Virus record (IMG/VR): IMGVR_UViG_3300034082_002361
Span: 1 to 52,456 of that record
Length of the DNA: 52,456 nucleotides
Direction: 5' to 3' (one strand)
DNA from: a virus
Below, in pieces: positions 1 through 8,998 of this stretch (within the stretch, counting starts at the first letter, position 1; every line of letters starts with the position of its first letter). Both the position numbers and the translations under genes were made by a program. The notes under the pieces were generated by a model. That model was not told the origin of the DNA. It saw only the letters and a list, made by a program, of their open reading frames with translations, and searched no databases.

Positions 1-3000
1 TGGACCTTTGGCACAGATGCTGTCCTAACTTTACCTTCGGGCGCAACTATTTTAGAAAGCGGGTATGGAAGTGCAGGCGCTATAAGATTAAAACCCAATG
101 GTGGTACCAGCACACAGTATCTAGAAATAGCACCTACTACGGTGGATGGTAATCATGTTCATCTGATGGCTGGCAGCGGTACCGAACTGTTCCTAGGCGA
201 CGATAATCACTATGTTAAATTGGCCAATACTGGTGGTGTGGTAATCAACAGCAATGACAGTGCCGGCAATACTGCACAATGGACATTTGGCAAGACCGGA
301 ACTACACAATTCCCTAATAGCTTGATACTAGCACCAGTTAGTCAAAGTATCACTATGCAGAGTGATCAATATTCACAGTTGATGTGGGAAAACGCCAATC
401 TAACCGTAGCCCCAAATATGGCTATTAACTCAAACTTCTATGTAGCACAAAACAATGCTACCTTGGACATTGGCTATCGCGACGGTAGTGGCACCCAACT
501 AATCAAATCGTGGTATTGGAATGTAGATGGCATCATGACATTACCAACCGCTGGTCGAATAAATTTTGATAATCTTTCTATCAGCAGTGATGCCAATGTT
601 TCAGCATTTTATGCTCCGGCCGGAAATGTTCAACTTGCTGCCGGCATTGGTGATGCACAAATAGTTGCAAATTCTCTAAATGATTCTAAAACCTGGACCT
701 TTGGCAACACTGGTAATCTGACCATACCAGGTAGCATTAACTTTGCCAATGGTGTAAACATTTTATCCACAGTAGCTGGCACATATGGCAACACACAAGT
801 GGCCGCATATCTGCCCACATATACGGGCAATATCACTGCCGGTAACCTAACAATCACAGGTAACCTCAATCAGCCCAATCGCGGATTTGGCAATGGTCCA
901 GGAACCAATTTATACATCACCGCAGGTCACACCCAGGGCTGTAGTATACCGGGTGGTAACACCATAATATCTGGTGGATTAGGATATAATGGCATAGCAC
1001 ACAACGGTGGTAATGTAACTCTACGCACAGGCGATTACTACTCTAAGCAATGGAACTTTGATTACGCTGGTAATCTAACACTACCCGCGGGCGGCGTCAT
1101 TGCAGAAGGTGGTGGACTCACTGGTGCTATTCGACTCACGCCCGCAGGTGGTGCCAATGCTAACCAAGCATTGTTAATTTATCCTACAGGGGTCGCCGAA
1201 GGCGATCACATACACTTGACCGCAGGCGGAGGATCCACTGAACTGTATCTAGGCAATGACTTTCACTATGTCAAGTTGGTTGACGGCGGCAACATAGAAC
1301 TACGAGCCGCTACTGCAAATTTGTCTGCTCAGGCGGCCTGGACATTTGACACTACTGGCAATATAGATACCATCCAGGCGTTGGGGATAAAGGTTCCCGA
1401 CGGTGTGCCAACCAATGTTGCTATTATCAACAGCACCACCGGCAGTTGGGAAGCTAATCCCATGTCCAACTTGGCCACGACAGGCGGCACAGGATCTGGG
1501 CTGACTGTGAATGTTGCAGAGACTGGTGGATATGCCAGCACTATTGAAATAGCCACTGCCGGTACTGGATACACCAACGGCGATCTTATTACAGTCACAA
1601 GTGGCACATCAAATGCCACATTCACCATTGTTATTGGAGGTCGAAACAGTTGGCGGTTTGGTATAGATGGTAATTTAACATTACCCCAAACCGGATACCT
1701 GAAGGTGGGCTCGGGCATTGTACCTGCATTTATATCAAGTCCTGCACCAATCATTACTGGATTCAGTAACATCAGTGCTCAGAATTTTACTTTCTTGGCC
1801 AATGGTGTAAACATCCTGTCCGCTGTTGGTGCATATCAAACTTTTGCCAATGCTAATGCAGCCACGCAAGCCACCAGTATCAACACAATCAATAATACTT
1901 TGACCAGTGCAAATGTAGGTATTGGACTCGGTGCAGGTGCAACAAGCCAAGGTACTTCAGCTGTGGCCATTGGTGAAGGCGCAGGCTCACTAGATCAAGG
2001 ATTATACAGCGTGGCCATTGGCAACGATGCTGGTGCACAATATCAAGGCAACATTGCAGTGGCCGTTGGCGCCGGTGCTGGTAAAACCAATCAAGGCGAC
2101 TATGCTGTGGCCATTGGTAGAAATGCTGGCTACACCAATCAAGGCAACAACTCAATCATCATCAATGCAACCACTGGCACGTTAAATCAAACCCGAGCCA
2201 ACACATTCACAGTGGCTCCGGTTAGAAATGATGTGGCCAATGTGGCTCAGGTCATGTTCTACAACACCACGTCAAAAGAAGTCACATATGGCAACACCAT
2301 CAGCATTGCCGGCAACATCAATGCCAGTCAATTCAACTTTGCCAATGGTGTAAACATCTTGAGCACGGTAGGGGCAGGTAGTTATGGCAATGCCGAAGTG
2401 GCTGCATATCTGCTAAACTTTGATGGCGATATTGAATTTACTTCAAGCACAGCAAAGATTGGCAATGTGGATGTGATCACAGTGGGGGACCACATACGAA
2501 GTCCCGCCTACCAATTCAGCAACGGTACAAGTATTTTTAGTGGTATAACTGGAACATACAGCAACACCAATGTGGCCTCATACTTGACTACTGCCACAAT
2601 CACAACCACAGGCAATATCACTGCTGGTAATTTAACAACCTCGGGCACATTCACAGTGGCCAATATTACCACAACAGGTGCGTATGGTAACATCACTGGC
2701 GCCAATGTAATCAGTGCCAATACTGTCAGCGCCACAAACTATCTGTTTGCCAACGGTGTAAACATATTGAGCACAGTAGCAGGTACATATGGTAATGCCA
2801 ATGTGACCAGCTATTTCCAAAGTCTAACATCACTGGCACTTGGCTCAGGTGCAGGTGCTACAGCACAAGGCGTCGGCTCTGTTGCACTGGGCGTCAACGC
2901 TGGCAATGATCAAGGCTATTACGCAGTAGCCATTGGTATTGGTTCCGGCAGAGTTGCACAAGCTGACAGCGCAGTGGCCATTGGTGGCGAAGCAGGTTGG

Positions 3001-3618
3001 GTCAGTCAAGGCATTAACTCTGTTGCTGTTGGATACCGTGCCGGTACAACCAATCAAGCCAACAGCTCAATTATATTGAACGCAACTGGTGCTAATCTAA
3101 ATGCAACCACAGCCAACACATTCACTGTGGCACCTGTCAGAAATGATGTGGCCAATGTGGCTCAGGTCCTGTTCTACAACACCACATCAAAAGAAATCAC
3201 ATACGGCAATACCATCAGCATTGCTGGTAATCTTGCAGTTGCTGGCAATGTGGTACAGCAAAGTGCCTACTACGAAACCTATAGCAACGTCACCAACTCA
3301 GGTGGTAACCTGACCTGTAACTTTGTGAATGGTGCAACGTTCTATGCCACACTCACTGCCAACGTCACAGTGAACTTTACCAATGTTGTGGCCACAGCAG
3401 GTAGAGTAACAGGTGCCACACTGATCGTAGATCAAGATGCCACTGCATATCGTGTGGCCAACATTCAGATCAACAGTGGTGGCATACAGACAATCAAGTA
3501 TGCAGGTGGCACACCAAACACAGGCACAGCCAGCAACACAGACGTCATGAGCTTTAGCTTGATCAGCTTGGATGGTACCAACTGGCGCATACTGGGACAG
3601 ATTGCAAACTATGGGTAA
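1..3618 (+). CDS. Large repetitive tail-fibre/adhesin protein (5' end outside window)
   Basis: The reading frame is open from base 1, so the true start lies upstream; 1205 residues are visible. A phrase of the type WTFGxxGNLTLP recurs (near bases 1, 280, 694 and 1651), and a module containing NGVNIL recurs near 744, 1800, 2344 and 2755. Two blocks (about 1924-2167 and 2833-3080) carry YadA/haemagglutinin head repeats of the form AVAIGxxAGxxxQG, which in trimeric adhesins form a left-handed beta roll. A module of about 120 bp is duplicated (2198-2317 and 3112-3231). These features are typical of a trimeric, elongated, receptor-binding phage fibre. There are no predicted membrane segments. The next gene starts inside its stop region (ATGGGTAA). 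Role as a fibre is well supported; the exact fibre type is not. Confidence 0.85.
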   Translation, partial: WTFGTDAVLTLPSGATILESGYGSAGAIRLKPNGGTSTQYLEIAPTTVDGNHVHLMAGSGTELFLGDDNHYVKLANTGGVVINSNDSAGNTAQWTFGKTGTTQFPNSLILAPVSQSITMQSDQYSQLMWENANLTVAPNMAINSNFYVAQNNATLDIGYRDGSGTQLIKSWYWNVDGIMTLPTAGRINFDNLSISSDANVSAFYAPAGNVQLAAGIGDAQIVANSLNDSKTWTFGNTGNLTIPGSINFANGVNILSTVAGTYGNTQVAAYLPTYTGNITAGNLTITGNLNQPNRGFGNGPGTNLYITAGHTQGCSIPGGNTIISGGLGYNGIAHNGGNVTLRTGDYYSKQWNFDYAGNLTLPAGGVIAEGGGLTGAIRLTPAGGANANQALLIYPTGVAEGDHIHLTAGGGSTELYLGNDFHYVKLVDGGNIELRAATANLSAQAAWTFDTTGNIDTIQALGIKVPDGVPTNVAIINSTTGSWEANPMSNLATTGGTGSGLTVNVAETGGYASTIEIATAGTGYTNGDLITVTSGTSNATFTIVIGGRNSWRFGIDGNLTLPQTGYLKVGSGIVPAFISSPAPIITGFSNISAQNFTFLANGVNILSAVGAYQTFANANAATQATSINTINNTLTSANVGIGLGAGATSQGTSAVAIGEGAGSLDQGLYSVAIGNDAGAQYQGNIAVAVGAGAGKTNQGDYAVAIGRNAGYTNQGNNSIIINATTGTLNQTRANTFTVAPVRNDVANVAQVMFYNTTSKEVTYGNTISIAGNINASQFNFANGVNILSTVGAGSYGNAEVAAYLLNFDGDIEFTSSTAKIGNVDVITVGDHIRSPAYQFSNGTSIFSGITGTYSNTNVASYLTTATITTTGNITAGNLTTSGTFTVANITTTGAYGNITGANVISANTVSATNYLFANGVNILSTVAGTYGNANVTSYFQSLTSLALGSGAGATAQGVGSVALGVNAGNDQGYYAVAIGIGSGRVAQADSAVAIGGEAGWVSQGINSVAVGYRAGTTNQANSSIILNATGANLNATTANTFTVAPVRNDVANVAQVLFYNTTSKEITYGNTISIAGNLAVAGNVVQQSAYYETYSNVTNSGGNLTCNFVNGATFYATLTANVTVNFTNVVATAGRVTGATLIVDQDATAYRVANIQINSGGIQTIKYAGGTPNTGTASNTDVMSFSLISLDGTNWRILGQIANYG
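2198..2317 (+). repeat. Tail-fibre direct repeat, copy 1
   Basis: This segment encodes ANTFTVAPVRNDVANVAQV and the following residues, and is nearly repeated at 3112-3231 with mostly third-position changes. Both copies directly follow a block of YadA-like head repeats, so a whole head-repeat-plus-linker module appears to have been duplicated. Confidence 0.85.
3112..3231 (+). repeat. Tail-fibre direct repeat, copy 2
   Basis: Second copy of the segment at 2198-2317. The peptide is almost unchanged while codons differ, which indicates an old duplication held by selection on the protein. Confidence 0.85.
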
Positions 3619-4354
3619 ACTGGGTAGATTCAGTGCTATTCACCAACCTGCACAGAAGATAATTCGTCGTCGGATTGTAGTGCCATCGGCTCCGGCGTCT
3701 TTCGCCAACCCTGCACTGACAATAGGTTCAGCTGTTACCACTGTGGCACAGAGTCCGTTTGCAGGTGGTGGCAACAGTTATAGTTTTACTAGCAGTGTGA
3801 ATTCGTTTATTGATACACCTGCTAGTGCAGACTGGGCTGTGGGCACAGGAGATTTTACCATAGAGTGGTTCAGCTATCAAACTACACTGTCGGGATTTCA
3901 ACGAGCATTTACAGTAGACGACTTTGCTAGTATTGACATTGGCAGCAGTATAGAATCAGGTACATTTTACTATTGGGCCAACGACAGTTTTAGATACAGT
4001 TCATCCTCGGCAGCTACAGCCAATGTTTGGACCCACTGGGCTATAGTTCGTGCCAGCGGCATCACCAAGGTGTACAGGAACGGCACACAGTTGGGCAGTC
4101 AAATCACTGACGCCAACAACATTACAAACATTGTGGATGAATTAACTATCGGGAATGAGAATACCGCAACTACTTTAGCTGCCTTTGTGGGGTATATCAC
4201 CAACTTCCGTTGGGTAAAAGGACTGGCAGTTTATACTGGCAACTTTACTGTGCCTACATCGGCACTAACCGCGGAAGCTGCGGCCAATCCTTACGGTGGT
4301 TCTAACACAGTGGCTATTGGTGCAGGATTCACCAAACTGTTGCTAGTACCTTAA
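3611..4354 (+). CDS. LamG/concanavalin-like tail-fibre protein
   Basis: 247 residues. The ATG at 3611 overlaps the stop of the preceding fibre gene; an in-frame upstream start at 3572 is possible but lies deep in the fibre gene. Residues from about 45 on match the LamG/concanavalin A-like lectin fold: FTIEWFSYQTT (a typical 'fTiE.W' strand), a WTHWAIVR strand, a KVYRNGTQLG turn, and a late GYITNFRWVKGLAVYTGNF strand. Phage proteins of this type are usually carbohydrate-binding parts of fibres or the baseplate. The gene is followed by two stop codons and 70 bp without a clear gene. LamG assignment is by motif; the ligand is unknown. Confidence 0.75.
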   Translation: MGKLGRFSAIHQPAQKIIRRRIVVPSAPASFANPALTIGSAVTTVAQSPFAGGGNSYSFTSSVNSFIDTPASADWAVGTGDFTIEWFSYQTTLSGFQRAFTVDDFASIDIGSSIESGTFYYWANDSFRYSSSSAATANVWTHWAIVRASGITKVYRNGTQLGSQITDANNITNIVDELTIGNENTATTLAAFVGYITNFRWVKGLAVYTGNFTVPTSALTAEAAANPYGGSNTVAIGAGFTKLLLVP

Positions 4355-4424
4355 TAACGCCATAAGTACACAATGCTATATATTATCTCAGCGTTGGTGA
4401 CTCTGGCACAGATACAAGCTCAGT

Positions 4425-5261
4425 ATGCGGCTTACAAAACAAGATTTGGATATTAACATTATGGACATAGGCGGCGGAATTCAAATTGGTGCTGGTATTA
4501 ATATAACTACAGATAATTTTGTTCCTGTTGTTACCACAGGATTACAATTATATTTAGATGCAGGTAATGTGGCAAGTTATCCAGGTAGTGGCACGGTGTG
4601 GACAGATTTAATTAGTGGAAGAGTTTTTGATTTGTACAATGGTGGTCGTACAAGTCCAGTTAAAACTGATCCGCCAACGTATAATTCTGGTAACGGTGGC
4701 TACATACAATTCGATAATAGTAAACTGCAATGGGCTTACTCTACTAGTGCATTGCCCGACATTAATAGTTATAGTGTGGATGGCTGGTGGAATCCTGATA
4801 GCGTAAATACCAGTTCATCGGTATTTGATTTAATTTCTGATAGATTAAATTCTCGTTTTAACTATGCGTTAGGCATGGGTCGATTAACAGCCAATAAATT
4901 TCAACTTTACCATTTAAAGGCAGGTGCAGGTCCAAAAGTTGACTCCACGAATAATGCCAACACTTATTTTAATACTGGCTGGTGGCACATTTGCGGAACA
5001 TTTAATAATTCTACTTCTAAAATGAATTTGTATATAAACGGTGCTTTGGCTGCTACAGAAGTAACGATAGGTGCCGGTGGAACACCGTTAAGCGGTAATG
5101 CAGGCATACATATGGCCACACGAAATGATACTACCAATCCAACCACGGTATCTAATTTCTTAAATGGTGGTGTTGCAGTGGCACGTATTTACAATGTGGC
5201 TTTATCAGCAGGACAAGTTGCACAAAATTTTACAGCAGATAGAGCAAGATTTGGATTATGA
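4425..5261 (+). CDS. LamG-like lectin-domain tail protein
   Basis: 278 residues from the ATG at 4425; a second in-frame ATG at 4461 (MDIGGGIQIGAGI) is an equally good start and neither has a strong ribosome binding site. The body begins LQLYLDAGNVASYPGSG and VWTDL, the classic opening of phage concanavalin-like/LamG proteins, followed by YSVDGWWNPD, WWHICGTFNNSTSKMNLYING and a closing VARIYNVALSAGQV strand. It is probably a carbohydrate-binding structural component acting with the two fibre genes before it. It is distantly similar in fold, not closely in sequence, to the 3611 protein. Confidence 0.75.
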   Translation: MRLTKQDLDINIMDIGGGIQIGAGINITTDNFVPVVTTGLQLYLDAGNVASYPGSGTVWTDLISGRVFDLYNGGRTSPVKTDPPTYNSGNGGYIQFDNSKLQWAYSTSALPDINSYSVDGWWNPDSVNTSSSVFDLISDRLNSRFNYALGMGRLTANKFQLYHLKAGAGPKVDSTNNANTYFNTGWWHICGTFNNSTSKMNLYINGALAATEVTIGAGGTPLSGNAGIHMATRNDTTNPTTVSNFLNGGVAVARIYNVALSAGQVAQNFTADRARFGL

Positions 5262-5274
5262 CAATTACAAAAGT

Positions 5275-5303
5275 TTGACTTTTGCCGTTTAGTAAGTTAT
5301 AAT
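5275..5303 (+). promoter_or_regulatory. Sigma70-type early promoter for primase, probably leaderless
   Basis: The -35 box TTGACT (5275-5280) and a perfect -10 TATAAT (5298-5303) are separated by 17 bp. The primase ATG begins at 5310, only 6 nt after the -10, where transcription is expected to start. No ribosome binding site fits between them. Confidence 0.85.
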
Positions 5304-5309
5304 ACATCA

Positions 5310-6332
5310 ATGATTGATTCTATTCAGCAAAGTGTTTTGCAACTGCTACCTGCCCGTAAAAAAACGGGTCAGAATGGCTGGATATCATTTAACGCACCTT
5401 GCTGTGTGCATAACGGTGAAAGTGCGGACACAAGAGCACGTGGTGGTCTCAAAACGGATAACGGCAAAGTAAGTTATCATTGTTTCAATTGTCAATTCAA
5501 AGCCAGCTATCAGCCAGGTCGGCACTTGACGTACAAGTTTCGTAAGTTCTTGTCTTGGTTGGGTGCAGATGACAATACTGTACGCAGATTGGTTATTGAT
5601 GCAGTACGTTTAAAAGACCTAGTAGCCCCAGAAGCAATTGCTGAACCCGAGCAAGAGATCCGGTTCGAGGCAAGGACCTTGCCAGCTGAAGCCAGAAACA
5701 TTGTGGACCTGGCTTCATTTTACGCCACTGGTGACTATAATCATGTGCCGCCAGAGTTGTTGGCCACAATTGAATATGTGCATCGCAGACAGATTGACAT
5801 AAACCGATACAAATTTTATTGGACTCCAGAACCTGCATACAATTTGTATCGTAGAATCGTTGTTCCGTTTTATTACAAACAACAAGTGATTGGTTATACG
5901 TCTAGAGCTGTGGTGGATTCAATTAAACCCAAATACTGGAGCAATCATCCTGCAGATTTTGTGTTTAACTTGGATGCACAAAAGTCATCATGGCAGTTTG
6001 TTGTGGTATGTGAAGGGCCATTTGATGCCATGAGCGTGGATGGTGTTGCAGTCTGTGGCGCAGAAATAAGCGACCAACAGGCAGAACTAATTGATCGTTT
6101 ACAACGTGAAGTTGTTGTTGTACCTGACAGAGATCTGACAGGACGTAGATTAGTTGATCGTGCAATAGAGCTAGGATGGTCTGTGAGCTTTCCGGTATGG
6201 TTAGAAACCTGCAAAGACATCAACGAAGCCGTGGTCAAGTATGGTAAGTTGTTCGTGCTCAAATCAATAATTGACACCAGAGAAACCAACCGATTAAAGA
6301 TTGAACTAAAGAAGAAAAGGAGATACGCATGA
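5310..6332 (+). CDS. 61: DNA primase, T4 gp61-like
   Basis: 340 residues, close to the 342 of T4 gp61. It synthesises RNA primers on the lagging strand together with the helicase encoded at 7080. An N-terminal zinc-binding site is visible (C31/C32, H34 and C58xxC61), followed by a Toprim domain with E235 in VVVCEGPFDA and the acidic pair D273xD275 in VVPDRDLTG, the metal-binding residues of this fold. The C-terminus is very basic (KIELKKKRRYA). Transcription probably begins at or next to the ATG. The downstream AT-rich gene starts in an ATGA overlap, separating primase from helicase. Confidence 0.92.
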   Translation: MIDSIQQSVLQLLPARKKTGQNGWISFNAPCCVHNGESADTRARGGLKTDNGKVSYHCFNCQFKASYQPGRHLTYKFRKFLSWLGADDNTVRRLVIDAVRLKDLVAPEAIAEPEQEIRFEARTLPAEARNIVDLASFYATGDYNHVPPELLATIEYVHRRQIDINRYKFYWTPEPAYNLYRRIVVPFYYKQQVIGYTSRAVVDSIKPKYWSNHPADFVFNLDAQKSSWQFVVVCEGPFDAMSVDGVAVCGAEISDQQAELIDRLQREVVVVPDRDLTGRRLVDRAIELGWSVSFPVWLETCKDINEAVVKYGKLFVLKSIIDTRETNRLKIELKKKRRYA

Positions 6333-7096
6333 CAACATTTACCTTCGTGGGGTGTTCGTTTACCACCGGAGAAGGATTGGAGTTCGAAAAAGATGATCCG
6401 GGTAATTATACAAATTTAGTTGCTGCTCATTTCAACACACAATCTAATAATCTGGCATTACGGGGAAACACTAATTATAATATTTTTATAACTGCGCTTA
6501 ATCAACTATTGTATTCAACCGCAGATAAATTATTTGTACAATGGACTTCATTGAATAGATTATGGCTATATCCGGGCCCGGATACAACAATAAGCTTGTC
6601 ACATACAATTGTCGACGACTATAAATATAGAGATTTATTTTTTTCAAAGAAAGATCTACAAAAAGTAACAGATATATATCATCTATTAAACCACGACTAT
6701 CATAATCTTTTAGAATTAATAAATTATTCAAAAATATTAGAATCTGTTGCTAAAGAAAAAACACAATTAGTTTTTATAAATGGGTTAGTACCATGGACTA
6801 AAGAAATTAACGATATGTCCACGGTCACTGACTATTCAACAAAACTCAGCAAATACTCAAAAGAAATATTGGAATTTGACGGCAGAGATGACCAGGAATT
6901 GGACAAATTTTTCATTGAGTTAAATTATAAAATAAACCGTTTACAACACAACCAATGGGTAAACATTTTTGAATCACTAAGTGAATTACAAGTAGATGTT
7001 GGTAACGATAATCAACATCCGGGACCTAGCAGTCATAAATTATATGCAACTAACATTATTAATTATTTAAATAATCACAATGACAAAAGATTATAA
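6329..7096 (+). CDS. SGNH/GDSL-hydrolase-like protein
   Basis: 255 residues. The start codon overlaps the primase stop (ATGA). An N-terminal VGCSFTTGEGL resembles block I of SGNH hydrolases (nucleophile Ser after Cys), and a C-terminal DNQHPGPSSHKLYA supplies the DxxH catalytic pair expected of this family. SGNH enzymes hydrolyse esters, often acetyl groups on glycans. The gene is clearly more AT-rich than primase and helicase and inserts between them, suggesting later acquisition. No signal peptide is seen, so it would act in the cytoplasm on a precursor or on a virion component. A second SGNH-like gene lies at 30402-31181 on the other strand. Confidence 0.65.
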   Translation: MTTFTFVGCSFTTGEGLEFEKDDPGNYTNLVAAHFNTQSNNLALRGNTNYNIFITALNQLLYSTADKLFVQWTSLNRLWLYPGPDTTISLSHTIVDDYKYRDLFFSKKDLQKVTDIYHLLNHDYHNLLELINYSKILESVAKEKTQLVFINGLVPWTKEINDMSTVTDYSTKLSKYSKEILEFDGRDDQELDKFFIELNYKINRLQHNQWVNIFESLSELQVDVGNDNQHPGPSSHKLYATNIINYLNNHNDKRL

Positions 7097-8507
7097 TCCT
7101 GAAGTACAGAAATTATTTCTAGAGATGATGATGCAAGACGCAGAAACTTATGTGCGTGTACAGAACATCTACAATCCAGAAAATTTTGATCGTAGCTTGC
7201 GTGCAGTGGCAGAGTTTATTAAACGGCACAGCGACGATCATAAAACATTACCTACCAGAGATCAGATTCGAGCCACCACTGGAGTAGAGCTACGTCCGGT
7301 ACCTGACATGATTGAAGGACACTACAACTGGTTTTTAGAAGAGTTCGAAGGCTTTAGCAGACGCAATGAATTAGAGCGTGCTATTTTAAAAGCCGCAGAC
7401 TTGCTGGAAAAAGGTGAATACGATCCTGTGGAGAAACTGATTAAAGATGCAGTACAGATCAGTCTAACCAAAGACATGGGCACAGATTATTTTGCTGATC
7501 CTAGAGCTAGACTGTTGGCCATCAAGAGCAACAACGGGCAGGTCAGTACAGGGTGGCCCACAATGGATGCACGACTGTTTGGCGGAATGAACAGGGGTGA
7601 GTTAAACATCTTTGCCGGCGGATCAGGATCTGGTAAAAGTTTATTCATGCAGAATATCGCTATCAATTGGTTGCAGGCCGGACTTAATGGGGTATTTTTA
7701 ACATTGGAACTCAGCGAAGGGCTCACTGCCATGCGTATGGATGCCATGGTGGCAAATTGCAGCACCAAAGAAATATTCAAGGATCTAGACACACTGGAAA
7801 TGAAGATACGCATGGCAGGAAAGAAGTCGGGCAAACTGCGTATCAAGTACATGCCAGCACAAAGCAATGTGAATCAAATACGTGCATACCTGAAAGAATT
7901 AGAAATACAAACTGGAATGAAGTCTGATTTTATCATGGTTGATTACTTGGACTTGGTCATGCCGGTTAGTGCCAAAGTTAGCCCCAGTGACTTGTTTGTC
8001 AAGGACAAGTATGTAAGTGAAGAATTACGTAACCTGGCCAAAGAATTCAATATCTTGATGATCACTGCAAGTCAATTGAACCGTAGTGCAGTAGAAGAAA
8101 TTGAATTTGATCACAGTCATATTTCAGGCGGCATAAGTAAAATTAACACAGCAGATAATGTGTTTGGTATTTTTACCAGCCGCGCCATGAAAGAGCGAGG
8201 CCGGTACCAGATCCAATTGATGAAGACACGTAGCAGCAGCGGTGTTGGAACCAAAGTGGATCTAGAATTTAATATGGAAAGCTTGCGAATCACCGACCCC
8301 GGTGAAGATGCACAAACTGAAAACGGTGGCTTTGGTCATCAGACCAGTCGAGGCATCATGGATCAAATCAAGGGCACAAGCACTGTTTCTCCCATGATTG
8401 CAGCCAAACCGCGAGAAGGTTTCAATATTGAAAGCAAAATAGTAGGCAACGTTGACAGTGCTAAACTAAAACAAATGCTTGCTGGAATTAAGAACAAATC
8501 AGAATGA
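7080..8507 (+). CDS. 41: Replicative DNA helicase, T4 gp41/DnaB-like
   Basis: 475 residues, the same length as T4 gp41. A hexameric 5'-3' helicase that unwinds the fork and recruits primase. The Walker A motif is GGSGSGKS at about 180-187, Walker B is IMVDYLDLV at about 285-293, and a RecA-like switch segment MITASQLNRSA follows. The N-terminal 130 residues correspond to the DnaB N-terminal domain. The start overlaps the preceding SGNH gene by 17 nt. The downstream gene begins in an ATGA overlap, so it probably lies on the same transcript. Confidence 0.93.
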   Translation: MTKDYNPEVQKLFLEMMMQDAETYVRVQNIYNPENFDRSLRAVAEFIKRHSDDHKTLPTRDQIRATTGVELRPVPDMIEGHYNWFLEEFEGFSRRNELERAILKAADLLEKGEYDPVEKLIKDAVQISLTKDMGTDYFADPRARLLAIKSNNGQVSTGWPTMDARLFGGMNRGELNIFAGGSGSGKSLFMQNIAINWLQAGLNGVFLTLELSEGLTAMRMDAMVANCSTKEIFKDLDTLEMKIRMAGKKSGKLRIKYMPAQSNVNQIRAYLKELEIQTGMKSDFIMVDYLDLVMPVSAKVSPSDLFVKDKYVSEELRNLAKEFNILMITASQLNRSAVEEIEFDHSHISGGISKINTADNVFGIFTSRAMKERGRYQIQLMKTRSSSGVGTKVDLEFNMESLRITDPGEDAQTENGGFGHQTSRGIMDQIKGTSTVSPMIAAKPREGFNIESKIVGNVDSAKLKQMLAGIKNKSE

Positions 8508-8998
8508 CACAACCTACCAGCGAAACAATAAATTTTGAGCTACACCTTTTGTCTGAATTCTGGAATACGCCGCCGTTGGCAACCATCACACTTGATGGTT
8601 GCGAATATTTTAATGGCCCAGTTCCTGCAGGATCAACAGTTGTAAAGTTTAATCATACCTGTGACTTTGATAAATCACACAGGTTAACTTTGGACAGACA
8701 AGGCAAGACCGTTGACGAAATTCGTACTGAGCCTGATGGGACACGATCAGAACAGTACTTAACCATTGAGAAAATCAAGATAGATGGAGTAGATATAAGA
8801 AATATTATTTGGACTTACAGTGTTAACGTTCCGGAGTATCCTGAACCTTGGGCATCAATGCACATTGCAGCAGGCAATCAGTTAAACAAAGAGGTAATAG
8901 GCGAAACTAGATTTGGTCATAATGGAACGTGGCACTTGGATTTTACAAGCCCGTTTTATATTTACATAATGAGATGGATGGGAGGAGGACTACATTGA
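8504..8998 (+). CDS. Conserved phage protein of unknown function, beta-rich
   Basis: 164 residues, no recognised domain. It is rich in beta-forming stretches (for example ATITLDGCEYF and EKIKIDGVDIRNIIW), suggesting a beta-sandwich, and ends with a motif ETRFGHNGTWHLDFTSPFY. No signal peptide or membrane segment. The start overlaps the helicase stop and its stop overlaps the TTG start of the aminotransferase-like gene, so these genes are translationally coupled. Its position as first gene of an aminotransferase/amidinotransferase operon suggests a partner or scaffold role, which is inference. Confidence 0.6.
   Translation: MTQPTSETINFELHLLSEFWNTPPLATITLDGCEYFNGPVPAGSTVVKFNHTCDFDKSHRLTLDRQGKTVDEIRTEPDGTRSEQYLTIEKIKIDGVDIRNIIWTYSVNVPEYPEPWASMHIAAGNQLNKEVIGETRFGHNGTWHLDFTSPFYIYIMRWMGGGLH
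8981..8988 (+). promoter_or_regulatory. Strong ribosome binding site that fixes a TTG start
   Basis: GGAGGAGG lies 6 nt before the TTG at 8995. The only in-frame ATGs upstream are inside the previous gene and lack such a site. Confidence 0.75.

Noticed and set aside
1329-1772. Minus-strand open frame of 147 codons in the fibre gene
   Set aside because: Antisense to a long repetitive coding region; low-complexity peptide, no ribosome binding site or promoter.
4355-4424. Possible frameshift joining the two LamG-like genes
   Set aside because: The gap can be read as a short peptide in another frame, but two stop codons end the first gene and each protein looks complete on its own.
1-5261. Diversity-generating retroelement targeting the fibre
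   Set aside because: No reverse transcriptase or template repeat is visible; the repeats are ordinary protein modules.
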